Below, one piece after another: positions 38,021 to 47,011 of a DNA stretch of 64,000 nucleotides; position 1 is the first letter of the stretch, and every line of letters starts with the position of its first letter. Under the pieces are notes generated by a model, which was not told the origin of the DNA, did no database searches, and was given only the letters and a program-made list of their open reading frames with translations. Source of the DNA: Mesorhizobium sp. M1E.F.Ca.ET.045.02.1.1 (lineage in GTDB: Bacteria; Pseudomonadota; Alphaproteobacteria; Rhizobiales; Rhizobiaceae); contig NZ_CP034447.1 of NCBI RefSeq assembly GCF_003952485.1, positions 6,152,501 to 6,216,500 on the forward strand, given 5' to 3'. The translations under genes were made by a program, and so were the position numbers.

Positions 38021-39241
38021 ATGAAACGGGCTGACGTCGTCATTGTCGGCGCGGGCCAGGCCGGCCTTGCGCTCAGCCATTGCCTCGGCCGGACCGGCGT
38101 CGAGCATGCCGTGCTGGAGCGCGGCCGCATCGGCGAACGCTGGCGCTCGCAGAGCTGGCGCTCTCTCAGGCTCCTGACGCCCAACTGGCTGAACGCGCTG
38201 CCGGGCTCGCCCTATCAAGGCGACGATCCGGACGGCTTCATGGACAAACACGCTTTCGTGGCGAGCCTGGAGGCCCATGCGGGGCGCTGGCAGGCGCCGG
38301 TCGAATGCGGCATCGAGGTTTTCTCCTCGAGACGGACCGGCGACGGCTTTGCGCTCGAAACCAGCGCCGGCGCCTGGTCGGCCAAGGCCGTTGTGGTGGC
38401 AACGGGCCATTGCGACCGGCCGTCGATCCCTTTTGCAACTGAGGGCGAGCCGCTCGGCATCCACGCTTCGCAATATCGTTCCCCCGGCGAACTGCCGCCC
38501 GGCGGGGTGCTGGTCGTCGGCGCGTCCTCCTCCGGCGTGCAGATCGCCGACGAGCTCGCCCGCGCGGGGCGGCGGGTGACGCTGTCCGTCGGCAAGCACA
38601 CGCGCCTGCCGAGGCGCTGGCGCGGCAAGGATATCTTCTTCTGGCTCTGCCGGATGGGTTTCATGGCGCAACCGCTCGACGCGCTCGCCAACCCCGAGAG
38701 CGCCAGGCGCCAGCCTTCGCTGCAGCTCGCCGGGCGGCCGGACAAGACCGATGTCGACCTCGCCACGCTGCAAGCGCTTGGCGTCGAGCTGGCCGGACGC
38801 GTGCGCGGGATTGCCGATCGCGAGATCGTCTTCGCCGACGATCTCGCGACGCAGATCGCGGCGGCGGAAATGAAGCAAGCGCGCCTGCTCGCCGAGATCG
38901 ACCGCTTCGCCGGCGACGCGCGACCAGGCCGGCGCGAGCCGGTAGCCGTGCCTTCGGCTTGGCCCCAGCGGCTTTCGCTGAGGGACGGCTCGATCCGCAC
39001 CATCATCTGGGCGACCGGCTATGCGCGGTCGTTCGGCTGGCTGGAGCCGCTGGCGCTCGGCGCCGACGGCGAGCTCGCGCATCAGGGCGGCGTCACCAGC
39101 GTTCCCGGCCTCTACGCGCTCGGCTTCCGCTTCCTGCGCAAGCGCGATTCCAACTTCATCGGCGGCGTCGGCGCCGACGCGCAAGCGATCGCCGCCGAGA
39201 TCTCCCGCTATCTCGACCGCAACGGCCGCCAAGCCGCCTGA
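38021..39241 (+). CDS. FAD/NAD(P)-dependent flavoprotein monooxygenase-like
   Basis: A 406-residue oxidoreductase. VVIVGAGQAGLALSHCLG (residues 6-23) binds FAD; VLVVGASSSGVQIADELA (about 163-180) binds NADPH; VVVATGHCDRP and IWATGYARSFGW are the ATG motifs. Similar to CzcO/putative dimethylaniline-type monooxygenases of soil bacteria. First gene of a three-gene set with a second flavoprotein (19 bases later) and a MaoC-like gene. Substrate unknown. Confidence 0.9.
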   Translation: MKRADVVIVGAGQAGLALSHCLGRTGVEHAVLERGRIGERWRSQSWRSLRLLTPNWLNALPGSPYQGDDPDGFMDKHAFVASLEAHAGRWQAPVECGIEVFSSRRTGDGFALETSAGAWSAKAVVVATGHCDRPSIPFATEGEPLGIHASQYRSPGELPPGGVLVVGASSSGVQIADELARAGRRVTLSVGKHTRLPRRWRGKDIFFWLCRMGFMAQPLDALANPESARRQPSLQLAGRPDKTDVDLATLQALGVELAGRVRGIADREIVFADDLATQIAAAEMKQARLLAEIDRFAGDARPGRREPVAVPSAWPQRLSLRDGSIRTIIWATGYARSFGWLEPLALGADGELAHQGGVTSVPGLYALGFRFLRKRDSNFIGGVGADAQAIAAEISRYLDRNGRQAA

Positions 39242-39260
39242 AGGAGGCCGCCTGAGGACA

Positions 39261-40574
39261 ATGACGATGCCGATGACCCCGATTTCCCTTCCGCCCGTGC
39301 CCAAACGCACCCGCTACGACGCCATCGTCGTCGGCGCGCGCTGCGCCGGCGCCTCGACGGCCCTGCTGCTGGCGCGTGCTGGCCTGAAAGTGCTGGCAAT
39401 CGATCGCAGGCCCTATGGCTCCGACACGCTGTCGACGCATGCGCTGATGCGGCCCGCCGTGCTGCAGCTTTCGCGCTGGGGCCTGCTGGAGCCGCTGCTC
39501 AAGGCCGGCACGCCGCTGATCGAGGCAACGACGTTCCACTATGGCGACGAGGAGATCACCATCCCGCTCAATGCCGGGCCTGACCTTCCCGGCCTGATCG
39601 CGCCGCGGCGCACCGTGCTCGACCGCATGCTCGTCGACGCCGCGCGCAATGCCGGCGCCGAGTTCCTGCACGACATGGCGGTCGGCGACCTCTTTGCCGA
39701 CACGCGCGGACGCGTGCGCGGCGTCGAGATCCGCGGCGCCGGCCGCGCCGCCTTGCGGGTGAGCGCCGACATCGTGGTCGGCGCCGACGGCATCGGTTCG
39801 CTGGTCGCGAAATGCTGCGACGCGCAGGTGCTGCGAAGCGGTACCGTTTCGGCCGCCCATGTCTTTGCCTACGCGCCTGTCGAACCAAGGGGCGGCTACC
39901 AATGGTATTTCCGCGACGGCATCGCCGGATCCCTGATCCCGACCAATGACGGGCTGGCCTGCATCGTCGCTTCGGTGCCGACGCGGCTGTTCGACCAGCG
40001 CTTCCGCCTCCGCCACGGCGGGGCTCGCATGGAGGTGCTGGAGGCGCTTTCGCCGGCGCTTGCCGAACAGGCGAGCCGGGCGCCGAAGGATGTCCGCCTG
40101 CAGGCGTTCCGTGGCGTGCCGGGTTACATCCGCCAGGCTTGCGGCCCCGGCTGGGCACTGGTCGGCGATGCCGGCTTCTTCCGCGACCCGCTCACCGCGC
40201 ACGGCATCTCCGACGCGCTGCGCGATGCCGCGGGCCTGGCGCACGCGGTCCTCGACGGCTCGGCGGCGGCCTTCGCGGCCTGGCAGCAGGAGCGCGACCG
40301 GTTCGCCAACCAGATCCTCGACACCACGGACGCGGTAGCGGGTTTCGACTGGACGCTCGCCGACATCGGCGAGCGGCATCGCCGCTTCAGCGCCGTCATG
40401 AAAGCCGAGGTCCAGGCGCTGGCCGGACAGCCGATGCCGGTCCTCCGCGCCTCGTCCGCCAAGGGCCGGCCGTATCGGGCGCCGGCCAACCAGGACGAGC
40501 CGCAGGCTCCGGCCGGCGCCTCGAATCTGAGCACCTCGAACCTCTACCGCAATCGAACCGGAGCAAGACCATGA
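39261..40574 (+). CDS. FAD-dependent aromatic hydroxylase-like oxidoreductase (PHBH fold)
   Basis: A 437-residue flavoprotein. IVVGARCAGASTALLLARAGLKVLAID (about 22-48) is the FAD Rossmann motif, DIVVGADGIGS (about 171-181) is the DG motif, and WALVGDAGFFRDPLTAHGISDALRDA (about 297-322) is the GD motif of p-hydroxybenzoate-hydroxylase folds and geranylgeranyl-reductase-like proteins. The ATG at 39261 follows GAGGACA. Its stop overlaps the MaoC-like start (ATGA). Confidence 0.88.
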   Translation: MTMPMTPISLPPVPKRTRYDAIVVGARCAGASTALLLARAGLKVLAIDRRPYGSDTLSTHALMRPAVLQLSRWGLLEPLLKAGTPLIEATTFHYGDEEITIPLNAGPDLPGLIAPRRTVLDRMLVDAARNAGAEFLHDMAVGDLFADTRGRVRGVEIRGAGRAALRVSADIVVGADGIGSLVAKCCDAQVLRSGTVSAAHVFAYAPVEPRGGYQWYFRDGIAGSLIPTNDGLACIVASVPTRLFDQRFRLRHGGARMEVLEALSPALAEQASRAPKDVRLQAFRGVPGYIRQACGPGWALVGDAGFFRDPLTAHGISDALRDAAGLAHAVLDGSAAAFAAWQQERDRFANQILDTTDAVAGFDWTLADIGERHRRFSAVMKAEVQALAGQPMPVLRASSAKGRPYRAPANQDEPQAPAGASNLSTSNLYRNRTGARP

Positions 40575-41026
40575 CTGTGCATTTGACGAAGGACGGGTGG
40601 ATCGGCGTCATCAAGGGGCGGCCGCGGGTGGGCGCCGTCGCCGAGCGTTCGCGGCGCACGCGACCGCAGGATATCGACGCGTTCGCGGAGATGACCGGCG
40701 ACCGCAACCCGCTGCATTACGATAAGGCGCTGGCCGAGGCTTCGGTGTTCGGCAAGCTCATTGTGCAGGGCGGCGTCACCTCCGGCATGCTCAACGCGGT
40801 GGTAGCGGAGGACCTTCCCGGTCCCGGCTCGGTGTTCCTCGAAGTCTCATGGAAATTCGTCAAGGCGGTCGGCGTCGGCGAATTGATCACCGGCCGCGTC
40901 GAGGTCAAGGAGGTGCGCGCCGACAAGCCGATCACAAAGCTGGAGACATCGGTGCGCAACGAAGCCGGCGAGCTCTGCCTAACCGGCACCGCGACAGTGT
41001 TCACCGTGCCGCTGGCCAAGGGCTGA
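40571..41026 (+). CDS. MaoC family dehydratase (hot-dog fold)
   Basis: A 151-residue (R)-specific enoyl-CoA hydratase-like protein. The hydratase motif is ITGDRNPLHYD-like: EMTGDRNPLHYDKALAEASVFGKLIVQGGVTSGML, with catalytic D and H. Translationally coupled to the flavoprotein upstream by an ATGA overlap. The set of two flavoproteins and a hydratase suggests a small catabolic pathway acting on an acyl-CoA or aromatic compound; inference only. Confidence 0.9.
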   Translation: MTVHLTKDGWIGVIKGRPRVGAVAERSRRTRPQDIDAFAEMTGDRNPLHYDKALAEASVFGKLIVQGGVTSGMLNAVVAEDLPGPGSVFLEVSWKFVKAVGVGELITGRVEVKEVRADKPITKLETSVRNEAGELCLTGTATVFTVPLAKG

Positions 41027-41054
41027 ACAACTTAGATTGTCCGGAGAAGATTGA

Positions 41055-41104
41055 GGCCGGTGCCGCAGTGGGCGGGGGGCGTTGGGGTAGCTGAGGCACC
41101 GGCC
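41055..41104. terminator. Inverted repeat between convergent genes, likely bidirectional terminator
   Basis: GGCCGGTGCC (41055-41064) and GGCACCGGCC (41095-41104) are perfect 10-base reverse complements with a 30-base loop. It lies 29 bases after the MaoC-like stop and before the end of the convergent regulator-hydrolase gene. There is no T run, so the role is uncertain. Confidence 0.5.
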
Positions 41105-41183
41105 GAAGGCGGAATGAACCGCCGCCACTCAAGATAGGTTTCGCGCGCGGCGGCGAAATTACGCGATCGCGGAAGGAACATGT

Positions 41184-42755
41184 CTAGGACCCCGCGGTCT
41201 CGGCGACGAAGGCGCGGACGTGGCCGACGAACTCATCGAAGGCGGGTTCGCCTTCGAGCAGGATGTGGTTGCGGCTCTCCAGCTCGAAGAAGCGCGCGCC
41301 GGGAATGCCCGCGGCCATGGTGCGACCGGATTCGACCGGGGCGACGTTGTCTTCGCGCGCGTGCAGCACCAGGGTCGGCACCCGCACCTTTTCCAAGAGG
41401 TCGCTGACATCGATCACGGAGAAGGCGTTCTGCAGGCGCCAGGCGTCGTCCGGCGATATGGTGCGCAGCATCAGATCGTCCATCCAGGCGAAATGCTCGT
41501 GCGTGGCGCCGGGGATGAACATGGAGCAGAAAACCTGGCGGAACATCGGGTTCGACTTGCCCCAGCCCTCGCGCATCAGCGTCGCGATCGCCTCGCGCGT
41601 CGCGATCTCGCCGGCGTCGCCGCGCGCCCGCCAGCCTTTGACGTAGCCGCCATAGAGGATCATGCCCGACACCTTCTCGGGATGGCGTATGGCGTAGGCG
41701 ACCGATACCGCGCAGCTCTGCGAGAGGCCGAGAAGCGTGAAGCGGTCGAGCCCGGCCGCCTCGACCACGCATTCGAGGTCCGAGACCATGGTGTCGAACG
41801 AGACGTCGACGACGTGGCGCTGCGACAGGCCGTTGCAACGCTCGTCGTAGCGCACCAGTTGGTTCTCGCGCGACAGCGCCGACATCCAGTGCCGCCAGAT
41901 CGGGCTGTCCCAGTCGAAGGTGAGATGCGACATCCAATGCGCGGCGCGCAGGATGGCCGGGCCGCTGCCGGTCTTGGCAAAAGCAAGCCTCGTGCCGTCG
42001 CGGGCCCGGCAGAAGTGGACGGCGCGGCCAGGGTCCTGCGCGGCCATCGGGCTCTTCGCCGGCGAAGGCGATTGCACCGGCGCCACGCCAGTCGCGGCCG
42101 GTTGCGGAGAGCGTGGTGCCGGCTGGGCGGCCATTGCCCTGACCTTCTCCTCCAGCGCCTCGATCTCTTCCGCCAGGCCGACATCCTCCGGCAGCAGCCG
42201 GCGCAGGCGCCGGGCAAGCGGCAGCGCCCGCCTCGGCTCGCCGGCAAGGCGCTCGACCAGCTCGCGCAATATGCCGAGCTCGACGATCTCGACCTCGCTG
42301 GCGACGCCCGCGCGCCAGGCCTCGTATTCGAAGCAGCGGTCGAGCGAGAGATCGGCGAGGAAATCGCCTCGGATCGAACCGGCAACGGCCTCGAGCTCTT
42401 CCGTCGACGCCAAGGAAAGATCGCCCTTCGCCAGCGGCAGCAGCCGGGCATAGTCCGTTGCGACCTTGAGGGAGACCGAGTTGCGGTCGGCGACCAGGGC
42501 GGATTCGTCGTCGCCGAGCACCTGGCGGATCTTGGACAGGCTCCAGCGTAAGGCGCCGCGCGGATCGTCGGGAATGTCCCAGAAGATCTCGCAAAGCCGC
42601 TCGCGCTGATGCGGCTTGCCGGTGACCGCGAGATAGGCGAGCAAGGCTCTCGTCTTGCGCGACGGCGGCAGGTCGAGCAGCGCGCCATCACGGGCCACCT
42701 GGAAATCGCCGAGCACGCAGATGTCCAGCGGCCCGATATACGGACCGTCGGTCAT
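41184..42755 (-). CDS. SARP-type DNA-binding domain fused to an alpha/beta hydrolase
   Basis: A 523-residue fusion. Residues 1-95 form a winged helix of the SARP/AfsR type (LDICVLGDFQVARDGALLDLPPSRKTRALLAYLA; LRWSLSKIRQVLG) and about 100-200 a helical bacterial-activator domain. An Ala/Pro linker (205-245) leads to an alpha/beta hydrolase (about 250-523) with nucleophile elbow LLGLSQSCA, acid in HAREDNVAP and His in SRNHILLEG. The triad looks intact, so it could sense or hydrolyse a ligand. The start at 42755 gives a complete winged helix; an upstream ATG at 42818 adds only a basic tail. Confidence 0.88.
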   Translation of the reverse strand: MTDGPYIGPLDICVLGDFQVARDGALLDLPPSRKTRALLAYLAVTGKPHQRERLCEIFWDIPDDPRGALRWSLSKIRQVLGDDESALVADRNSVSLKVATDYARLLPLAKGDLSLASTEELEAVAGSIRGDFLADLSLDRCFEYEAWRAGVASEVEIVELGILRELVERLAGEPRRALPLARRLRRLLPEDVGLAEEIEALEEKVRAMAAQPAPRSPQPAATGVAPVQSPSPAKSPMAAQDPGRAVHFCRARDGTRLAFAKTGSGPAILRAAHWMSHLTFDWDSPIWRHWMSALSRENQLVRYDERCNGLSQRHVVDVSFDTMVSDLECVVEAAGLDRFTLLGLSQSCAVSVAYAIRHPEKVSGMILYGGYVKGWRARGDAGEIATREAIATLMREGWGKSNPMFRQVFCSMFIPGATHEHFAWMDDLMLRTISPDDAWRLQNAFSVIDVSDLLEKVRVPTLVLHAREDNVAPVESGRTMAAGIPGARFFELESRNHILLEGEPAFDEFVGHVRAFVAETAGS

Positions 42756-42961
42756 GCGACCAGGCACCCTTCGACTGCCATTTACCCCTTTGCTTCTCGC
42801 GGCGGGAGATGACCGCACGCAATATCAAAATCGGCCAATTTACGAAAGCCTCGTCGCCACCGGCTTGGGGCTGAGTTACGACAGGACTGGTGGCGGCGAA
42901 TGTGTGATGGGTAACATTGGCGGCGGTGCGGCGCCGCGACGGGAGGGCCGAACCGAGGATT

Positions 42962-43660
42962 TCAGCCCGCGGGACTCACGGCGGCGCGGGAGACCGGCCT
43001 GATGTGAGCGAACATGCTGCGGGCGTTCCAGGTCGGGAAGGCTCTGGCGAGCGACAGGTCGCCGTCGAGTTGGATGCGGCCCTCGCGGGTGGCCTGGGCC
43101 CAAGTAAGCTGTCCGGCGTGCCATTTGACGAAGGCTTCGGCTTCCGCCGTGATGTAGAGGTCCTCGTCGAAGCCAGGGCACATCTTGCAGATCTCGGTGT
43201 CTCCAAGCTCGATGAGCAGCCAATAGCGCTCACGGCGCGGGCGGCCCGTGAAGTCGAAACGGATGACGACGCGTCGATCCGGGAGCCTGTCCCTGCGGAG
43301 CGCATTGCACATCGACCACAGAGCCACAAAGGGGTCGAGGTGCTGGGGAGCAATCTCGAGCCAATGTGCACCCCACTCGCCGAGCGACTGGCAGACCGTG
43401 AAGAGGTCGTGGCCCGCGGACGTGAGCTCATAGTGGCGCCCGCGCCCGTCGGGCTTGGGTGTCGACTCGACGACCCCGACCCATTCGAGCTGCCTGAGCC
43501 GCTCCGAGAGCAGCGTACGGGAGAGTCCGGGCGCGCCCTCCAGGATCTCGCTGAAGCTTCCGCAGCCAAGGTACAAATTGCGGATGATCAGCGGTGTCCA
43601 GCGCTCGGCGAAAATCTCGGCGCCGCGGGCGATGGGGCAGTACTGGCCGTACGTTCTCAC
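42962..43660 (-). CDS. HxlR family transcriptional regulator with C-terminal extension
   Basis: A 232-residue protein. Residues 1-110 are an HxlR winged helix (YGQYCPIARGAEIFAERWTPLIIRNLYLG, CGSFSEI, LSRTLLSERLRQLEWVGVV, GRGRHYELTSAG). About 120 further residues carry a sterol-carrier-like ending (FVKWHAGQLTWAQATREGRIQLDGD). The start is a GTG at 43660, the only in-frame start that begins the fold properly. Divergent from the FAD oxidase, which it probably controls. Confidence 0.86.
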   Translation of the reverse strand: MRTYGQYCPIARGAEIFAERWTPLIIRNLYLGCGSFSEILEGAPGLSRTLLSERLRQLEWVGVVESTPKPDGRGRHYELTSAGHDLFTVCQSLGEWGAHWLEIAPQHLDPFVALWSMCNALRRDRLPDRRVVIRFDFTGRPRRERYWLLIELGDTEICKMCPGFDEDLYITAEAEAFVKWHAGQLTWAQATREGRIQLDGDLSLARAFPTWNARSMFAHIRPVSRAAVSPAG

Positions 43661-43770
43661 GCCGCCAGTGTTCCACGCCCGCCGTCGGCTGTGAAGTCCA
43701 GATTCTTGACTATACGGCAGCGGTCCGCGGTGGTCCGATGTGGCCTTCCTTCGAGTGAGAGGACACGACA

Positions 43771-45177
43771 ATGACAACTATGATCGTCGGCCACCGGAGC
43801 CAGCAGCCAAGCGTCGCGGAGATCAACGGATTCCAAGGCCGGCTGATCAGTGCCGACCACGCCGACTACGACATCGCCCGCGCAGTCTGGAACGGCGCCA
43901 TCGACCGGCGCCCGCGCCTGATCGCCCGATGCATCGGGACCGCCGACGTGATCGCGGCCGTGCGCTTCGCCCGCGACAACGATATGGAGATCGCCATACG
44001 AGGCGGAGGCCACAACGTGGCGGGCACCGCCGTTTGCGACGACGGGATCGTCATCGACCTCTCGGCGATGCGGGGCGTGCGAGTCGATCCCGCCGACCGC
44101 AGCGCCTGGGTGCAGGGTGGCGCGCTCTGGGGCGACGTCGACCGCGAGACCCAGGCGCACGGTCTGGCCACCACCGGCGGAATCGTGAGCCACACCGGAG
44201 TCGCCGGGCTCACCCTCGGCGGTGGCGTCGGCTGGCTGATGCGCAAGCACGGCCTCACAGTCGACAACCTACTCGCCGCCGACGTCGTAACGGCCGACGG
44301 TGATCTGCTGCGGGCGTCCGAGGACGAGCACTCCGACCTGTTCTGGGCATTGCGAGGCGGTGGTGGCAACTTCGGCGTGGTCACCTCGTTCGAGTTCCGT
44401 CTCCACGCCGTCGGGCCTGCCGTACTGGCCGGGCCCATCCTATGGGACGCAAACGACGCCGGGGATGTCCTCCGCTTCTACCGCGACTTCGTCCGCGATG
44501 CTCCCGACGAGCTAGGCACGGTCGTGAGGTTCGGTACCGCCCCGCCGCTGCCCGTCATCCCTGAGGATCTGCACTGGCGCCCCGTGATGATCGTGGGTAG
44601 CTGCTACGCCGGGCCGATCGAGGACGGTGAGAAGACGCTCCGCCCGCTCCGCGCATTCGGGACTCCCCTCCTCGACCTGGTCGGGCCCACGCCGTACGTG
44701 GGATTCCAGAGCGCTCTCGACTCAACCGTCCCCCACGGCTGGAACTACTACTGGAAGTCCACCCACCTGCCCGAGCTCCACGACGAGCTTGTCGACGTGA
44801 TCGCCGGGCACGCGTTCTCCTCCTCATCGCCGCGGTCCTACGTGGCGCTGTTCCAACTGAAGGGGGCGGTGAGCCGTGTGGCCGAGGGCGAGACGGCGTT
44901 TGGGAACCGCCAGGCGTCGCACGCGATCACCCTGGACGCGGCGTGGCGACCCGGCGAGGACTATGGCGACCAGGACACCGCCTGGACGAGGAGGTTCTTC
45001 GCCGCCCTCGGGCCGTTCCGCGAAGGCGTTTACATCAACTTCCTCGGCAACGACGAAGATCCGAACCGGGTCCGCGAGGCGTATGGCGAGCCTGTCTACG
45101 ACCGGCTGGTGGACGTGAAGACCAAGTACGACCCCGATAACGTCTTCCACCACAACCAGAACATCCGCCCGATTTGA
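43771..45177 (+). CDS. FAD-linked oxidase, BBE-type (berberine-bridge-like)
   Basis: A 468-residue flavoprotein. The PP-loop binds FAD: IRGGGHNVAGTAVCDDGIVIDLSAM, with the His of GGGH expected to attach to FAD covalently. GGIVSHTGVAGLTLGGGVGWLMRKHGLTVDN has Trp where bicovalent members have Cys, so a single covalent link is predicted. The C-terminal BBE segment is KYDPDNVFHHNQNIRP. Oxidises an alcohol, sugar or alkaloid; the substrate is unknown. With its HxlR partner it resembles actinobacterial pairs. Confidence 0.92.
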   Translation: MTTMIVGHRSQQPSVAEINGFQGRLISADHADYDIARAVWNGAIDRRPRLIARCIGTADVIAAVRFARDNDMEIAIRGGGHNVAGTAVCDDGIVIDLSAMRGVRVDPADRSAWVQGGALWGDVDRETQAHGLATTGGIVSHTGVAGLTLGGGVGWLMRKHGLTVDNLLAADVVTADGDLLRASEDEHSDLFWALRGGGGNFGVVTSFEFRLHAVGPAVLAGPILWDANDAGDVLRFYRDFVRDAPDELGTVVRFGTAPPLPVIPEDLHWRPVMIVGSCYAGPIEDGEKTLRPLRAFGTPLLDLVGPTPYVGFQSALDSTVPHGWNYYWKSTHLPELHDELVDVIAGHAFSSSSPRSYVALFQLKGAVSRVAEGETAFGNRQASHAITLDAAWRPGEDYGDQDTAWTRRFFAALGPFREGVYINFLGNDEDPNRVREAYGEPVYDRLVDVKTKYDPDNVFHHNQNIRPI

Positions 45178-45267
45178 GTGACGTTCGGGGGCAGCATGGG
45201 GCCAAGGACGACAGGACGGGTTGCGGGAATGTGTGGTGGGTTACCCTGCGGTGGCGCTGAAACCGCC

Positions 45268-45424
45268 GATCTCCCCCCTTGTGGGGGAGATGTCGCCGAA
45301 GGCGACAGAGGGGGTCGCCGCGCGTGGGGCGCCGGCGTCGTCTCTCGTCGCGAAAGACGTTGGCGATCTAGGTGAGACGACCCCCTCTGGCCTGCCGGCC
45401 ATCTCCCCCTCAAGGGGGGAGATT
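45268..45424. repeat. RIME-like element, complete copy between convergent genes
   Basis: Arms GATCTCCCCCCTTGTGGGGG/GAAGGCGACAGAGGGGGTCG and ACCCCCTCTGGCCTGCCGGC/CATCTCCCCCTCAAGGGGGG. It fills most of the 254-base gap between the convergent oxidase and MFS genes. Confidence 0.9.
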
Positions 45425-45431
45425 GAGCGCG

Positions 45432-46877
45432 TCAGCGCCTTCGCCAACCTGCCACCGCGATCGTCATCGCTATCACCACCAGCCCCGCCGCCACAGCGAA
45501 CGTGAATCGCATTCCGTCCGCGACCGCTTCCGGCGCCGCGCCGGCGATGTCCCCCGCCCCCACCGCGAAGGCAAATACCGCCCCCATCGCCGCCGTGCCG
45601 GTGACGAGGCCGAGATTGCGCGAGAGGCTGAGCATGCCCGACACCACGCCGCGCTCGTTGCTGTCGACATCGGCCATGACGGCGGTGTTGTTGGCCGCCT
45701 GAAAGAGCTGGTAGCCGGGCGTCAGAAGCACGATCGCCGCCGCGTAGCCGGCGACGCCGAACAGCGCCGGCAACACCGAGAGCGCGACACAGCCAGCGGC
45801 CATCAGCGCCAGCCCGGCGACGACCATCGCCGACGCGCCGAGGCGATCGACGACGCGGCCAGCGACCACACCACACAGCGCCGACACGATCGGGCCGATG
45901 GAAAGGACGGCGCCGACCGGCGCCTCGCCGAGCCCCAGCGCGCGAGACAGGAAGAAGGGCCCGACCACCAGCGTCGCCATCATCACCGTCGAGACCAGCG
46001 CGTTCATGGCAAGGCTCGGCGCCAGCACCGGATCGCGGAACAGCGCGGGCTTGACCAAAGGCGAGGCCACCTTGCCCTCGACGTAGAGGAACAGCCCGGC
46101 GCCGAGAGCGGCGATGCCAAGCAGCGCGGCGTTCATGCCGCCGAAATGACCGCGCCCGATCGTCATCGTCAGCGCGTAGGCGGCGAGCGTCAGCGCCAGC
46201 AGGATCGTGCCCAGAATGTCGAAGCGTGGTTTGTCGCTCCTCGCCTCACGGACGAGTTTCGCCGCTGGGCGGAGAAGTTTCGCCGCTTGATCGGCAGGCA
46301 GGAAGCGGTGTGCGGCAACTACGGCCACAATACCGAGCACGGCATTGACGAGGAAGATCGCACGCCAGCCGAAAGAGGCGATCAGCACGCCGCCGAGCGT
46401 CGGTCCAAGGGCTGTGCCGATCGCCGACATGGTGCCGAGCAGACCCATGGCGCTGCCGATGCGCTCCCTCGGCACTGTCTCGCCGACGAAGGCAATGGTC
46501 AGTGCCATCATCACCGCAGCACCCAGGCCTTGCGCGGCTCGGGCGGCGACCAGCAGCGGCAGCGTCGGCGCGAGCGCCGCCGCCAACGACGCGGCGCTGA
46601 ACAGGCCAAGGCCGGCGACCAGCAGCAAGCGGCGACCGACGAGATCGCCCAGCCGTCCGACGCTGACGATGAGCGCGGTGATGGCCAAGAGATAGGCGAG
46701 CACCACCCACTGCACCGCCGGGAAGGAGGCAGCGAAGACTATGCTCAGCGTCGGCAGCGCGACATTGGCGATGCTGGTGCTGAGCGAGGACAAGAGCATG
46801 GCCAGCGACAGGCTGGCCAGCGCGCCGGTCGTCGAGCGGCTTGCCGGTACGGCGGCTGTATCGGCGATGTCGGTCAT
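45432..46877 (-). CDS. MFS drug efflux transporter (DHA2, 14 helices)
   Basis: A 481-residue inner-membrane proton-driven exporter. It has motif A (GRLGDLVGRRLLL), the antiporter motif C-like GTALGPTLGGVLIASFGWRAIFLVN, and a membrane pattern consistent with 14 helices. The ATG at 46877 follows CCGGAGAAG; a longer form to 46955 would run through the operator. Divergent from a LysR gene, so expression is probably induced by its substrate. Drug or metabolite not identifiable. Confidence 0.9.
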   Translation of the reverse strand: MTDIADTAAVPASRSTTGALASLSLAMLLSSLSTSIANVALPTLSIVFAASFPAVQWVVLAYLLAITALIVSVGRLGDLVGRRLLLVAGLGLFSAASLAAALAPTLPLLVAARAAQGLGAAVMMALTIAFVGETVPRERIGSAMGLLGTMSAIGTALGPTLGGVLIASFGWRAIFLVNAVLGIVAVVAAHRFLPADQAAKLLRPAAKLVREARSDKPRFDILGTILLALTLAAYALTMTIGRGHFGGMNAALLGIAALGAGLFLYVEGKVASPLVKPALFRDPVLAPSLAMNALVSTVMMATLVVGPFFLSRALGLGEAPVGAVLSIGPIVSALCGVVAGRVVDRLGASAMVVAGLALMAAGCVALSVLPALFGVAGYAAAIVLLTPGYQLFQAANNTAVMADVDSNERGVVSGMLSLSRNLGLVTGTAAMGAVFAFAVGAGDIAGAAPEAVADGMRFTFAVAAGLVVIAMTIAVAGWRRR

Positions 46878-46950
46878 GGTTCTTCTCCGGCTCAGGTGAA
46901 ACTTGCCGGGAAGATAAGCGCGCGGCTGATATGGCGGAACACGCAGCATT

Positions 46951-46987
46951 TGCACTTGAACAGTGCATGAAACGCCATGTCATGGCG
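46951..46987. promoter_or_regulatory. Two palindromic operators between the MFS and LysR genes
   Basis: TGCACTTGAACAGTGCA (46951-46967) is a 5-7-5 perfect dyad of the LysR-box type. CGCCATGTCATGGCG (46973-46987) is a perfect 15-base palindrome 5 bases further. They lie in the 134-base divergent gap and probably bind the LysR product. Confidence 0.65.
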
Positions 46988-47011
46988 CTGCAAGCGTGCT
47001 AAGGTCGCGCC

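Noticed and set aside
37277..39310. 677-residue minus-strand frame
   Set aside because: Antisense to OsmC and the flavoprotein, both of which have clear motifs.
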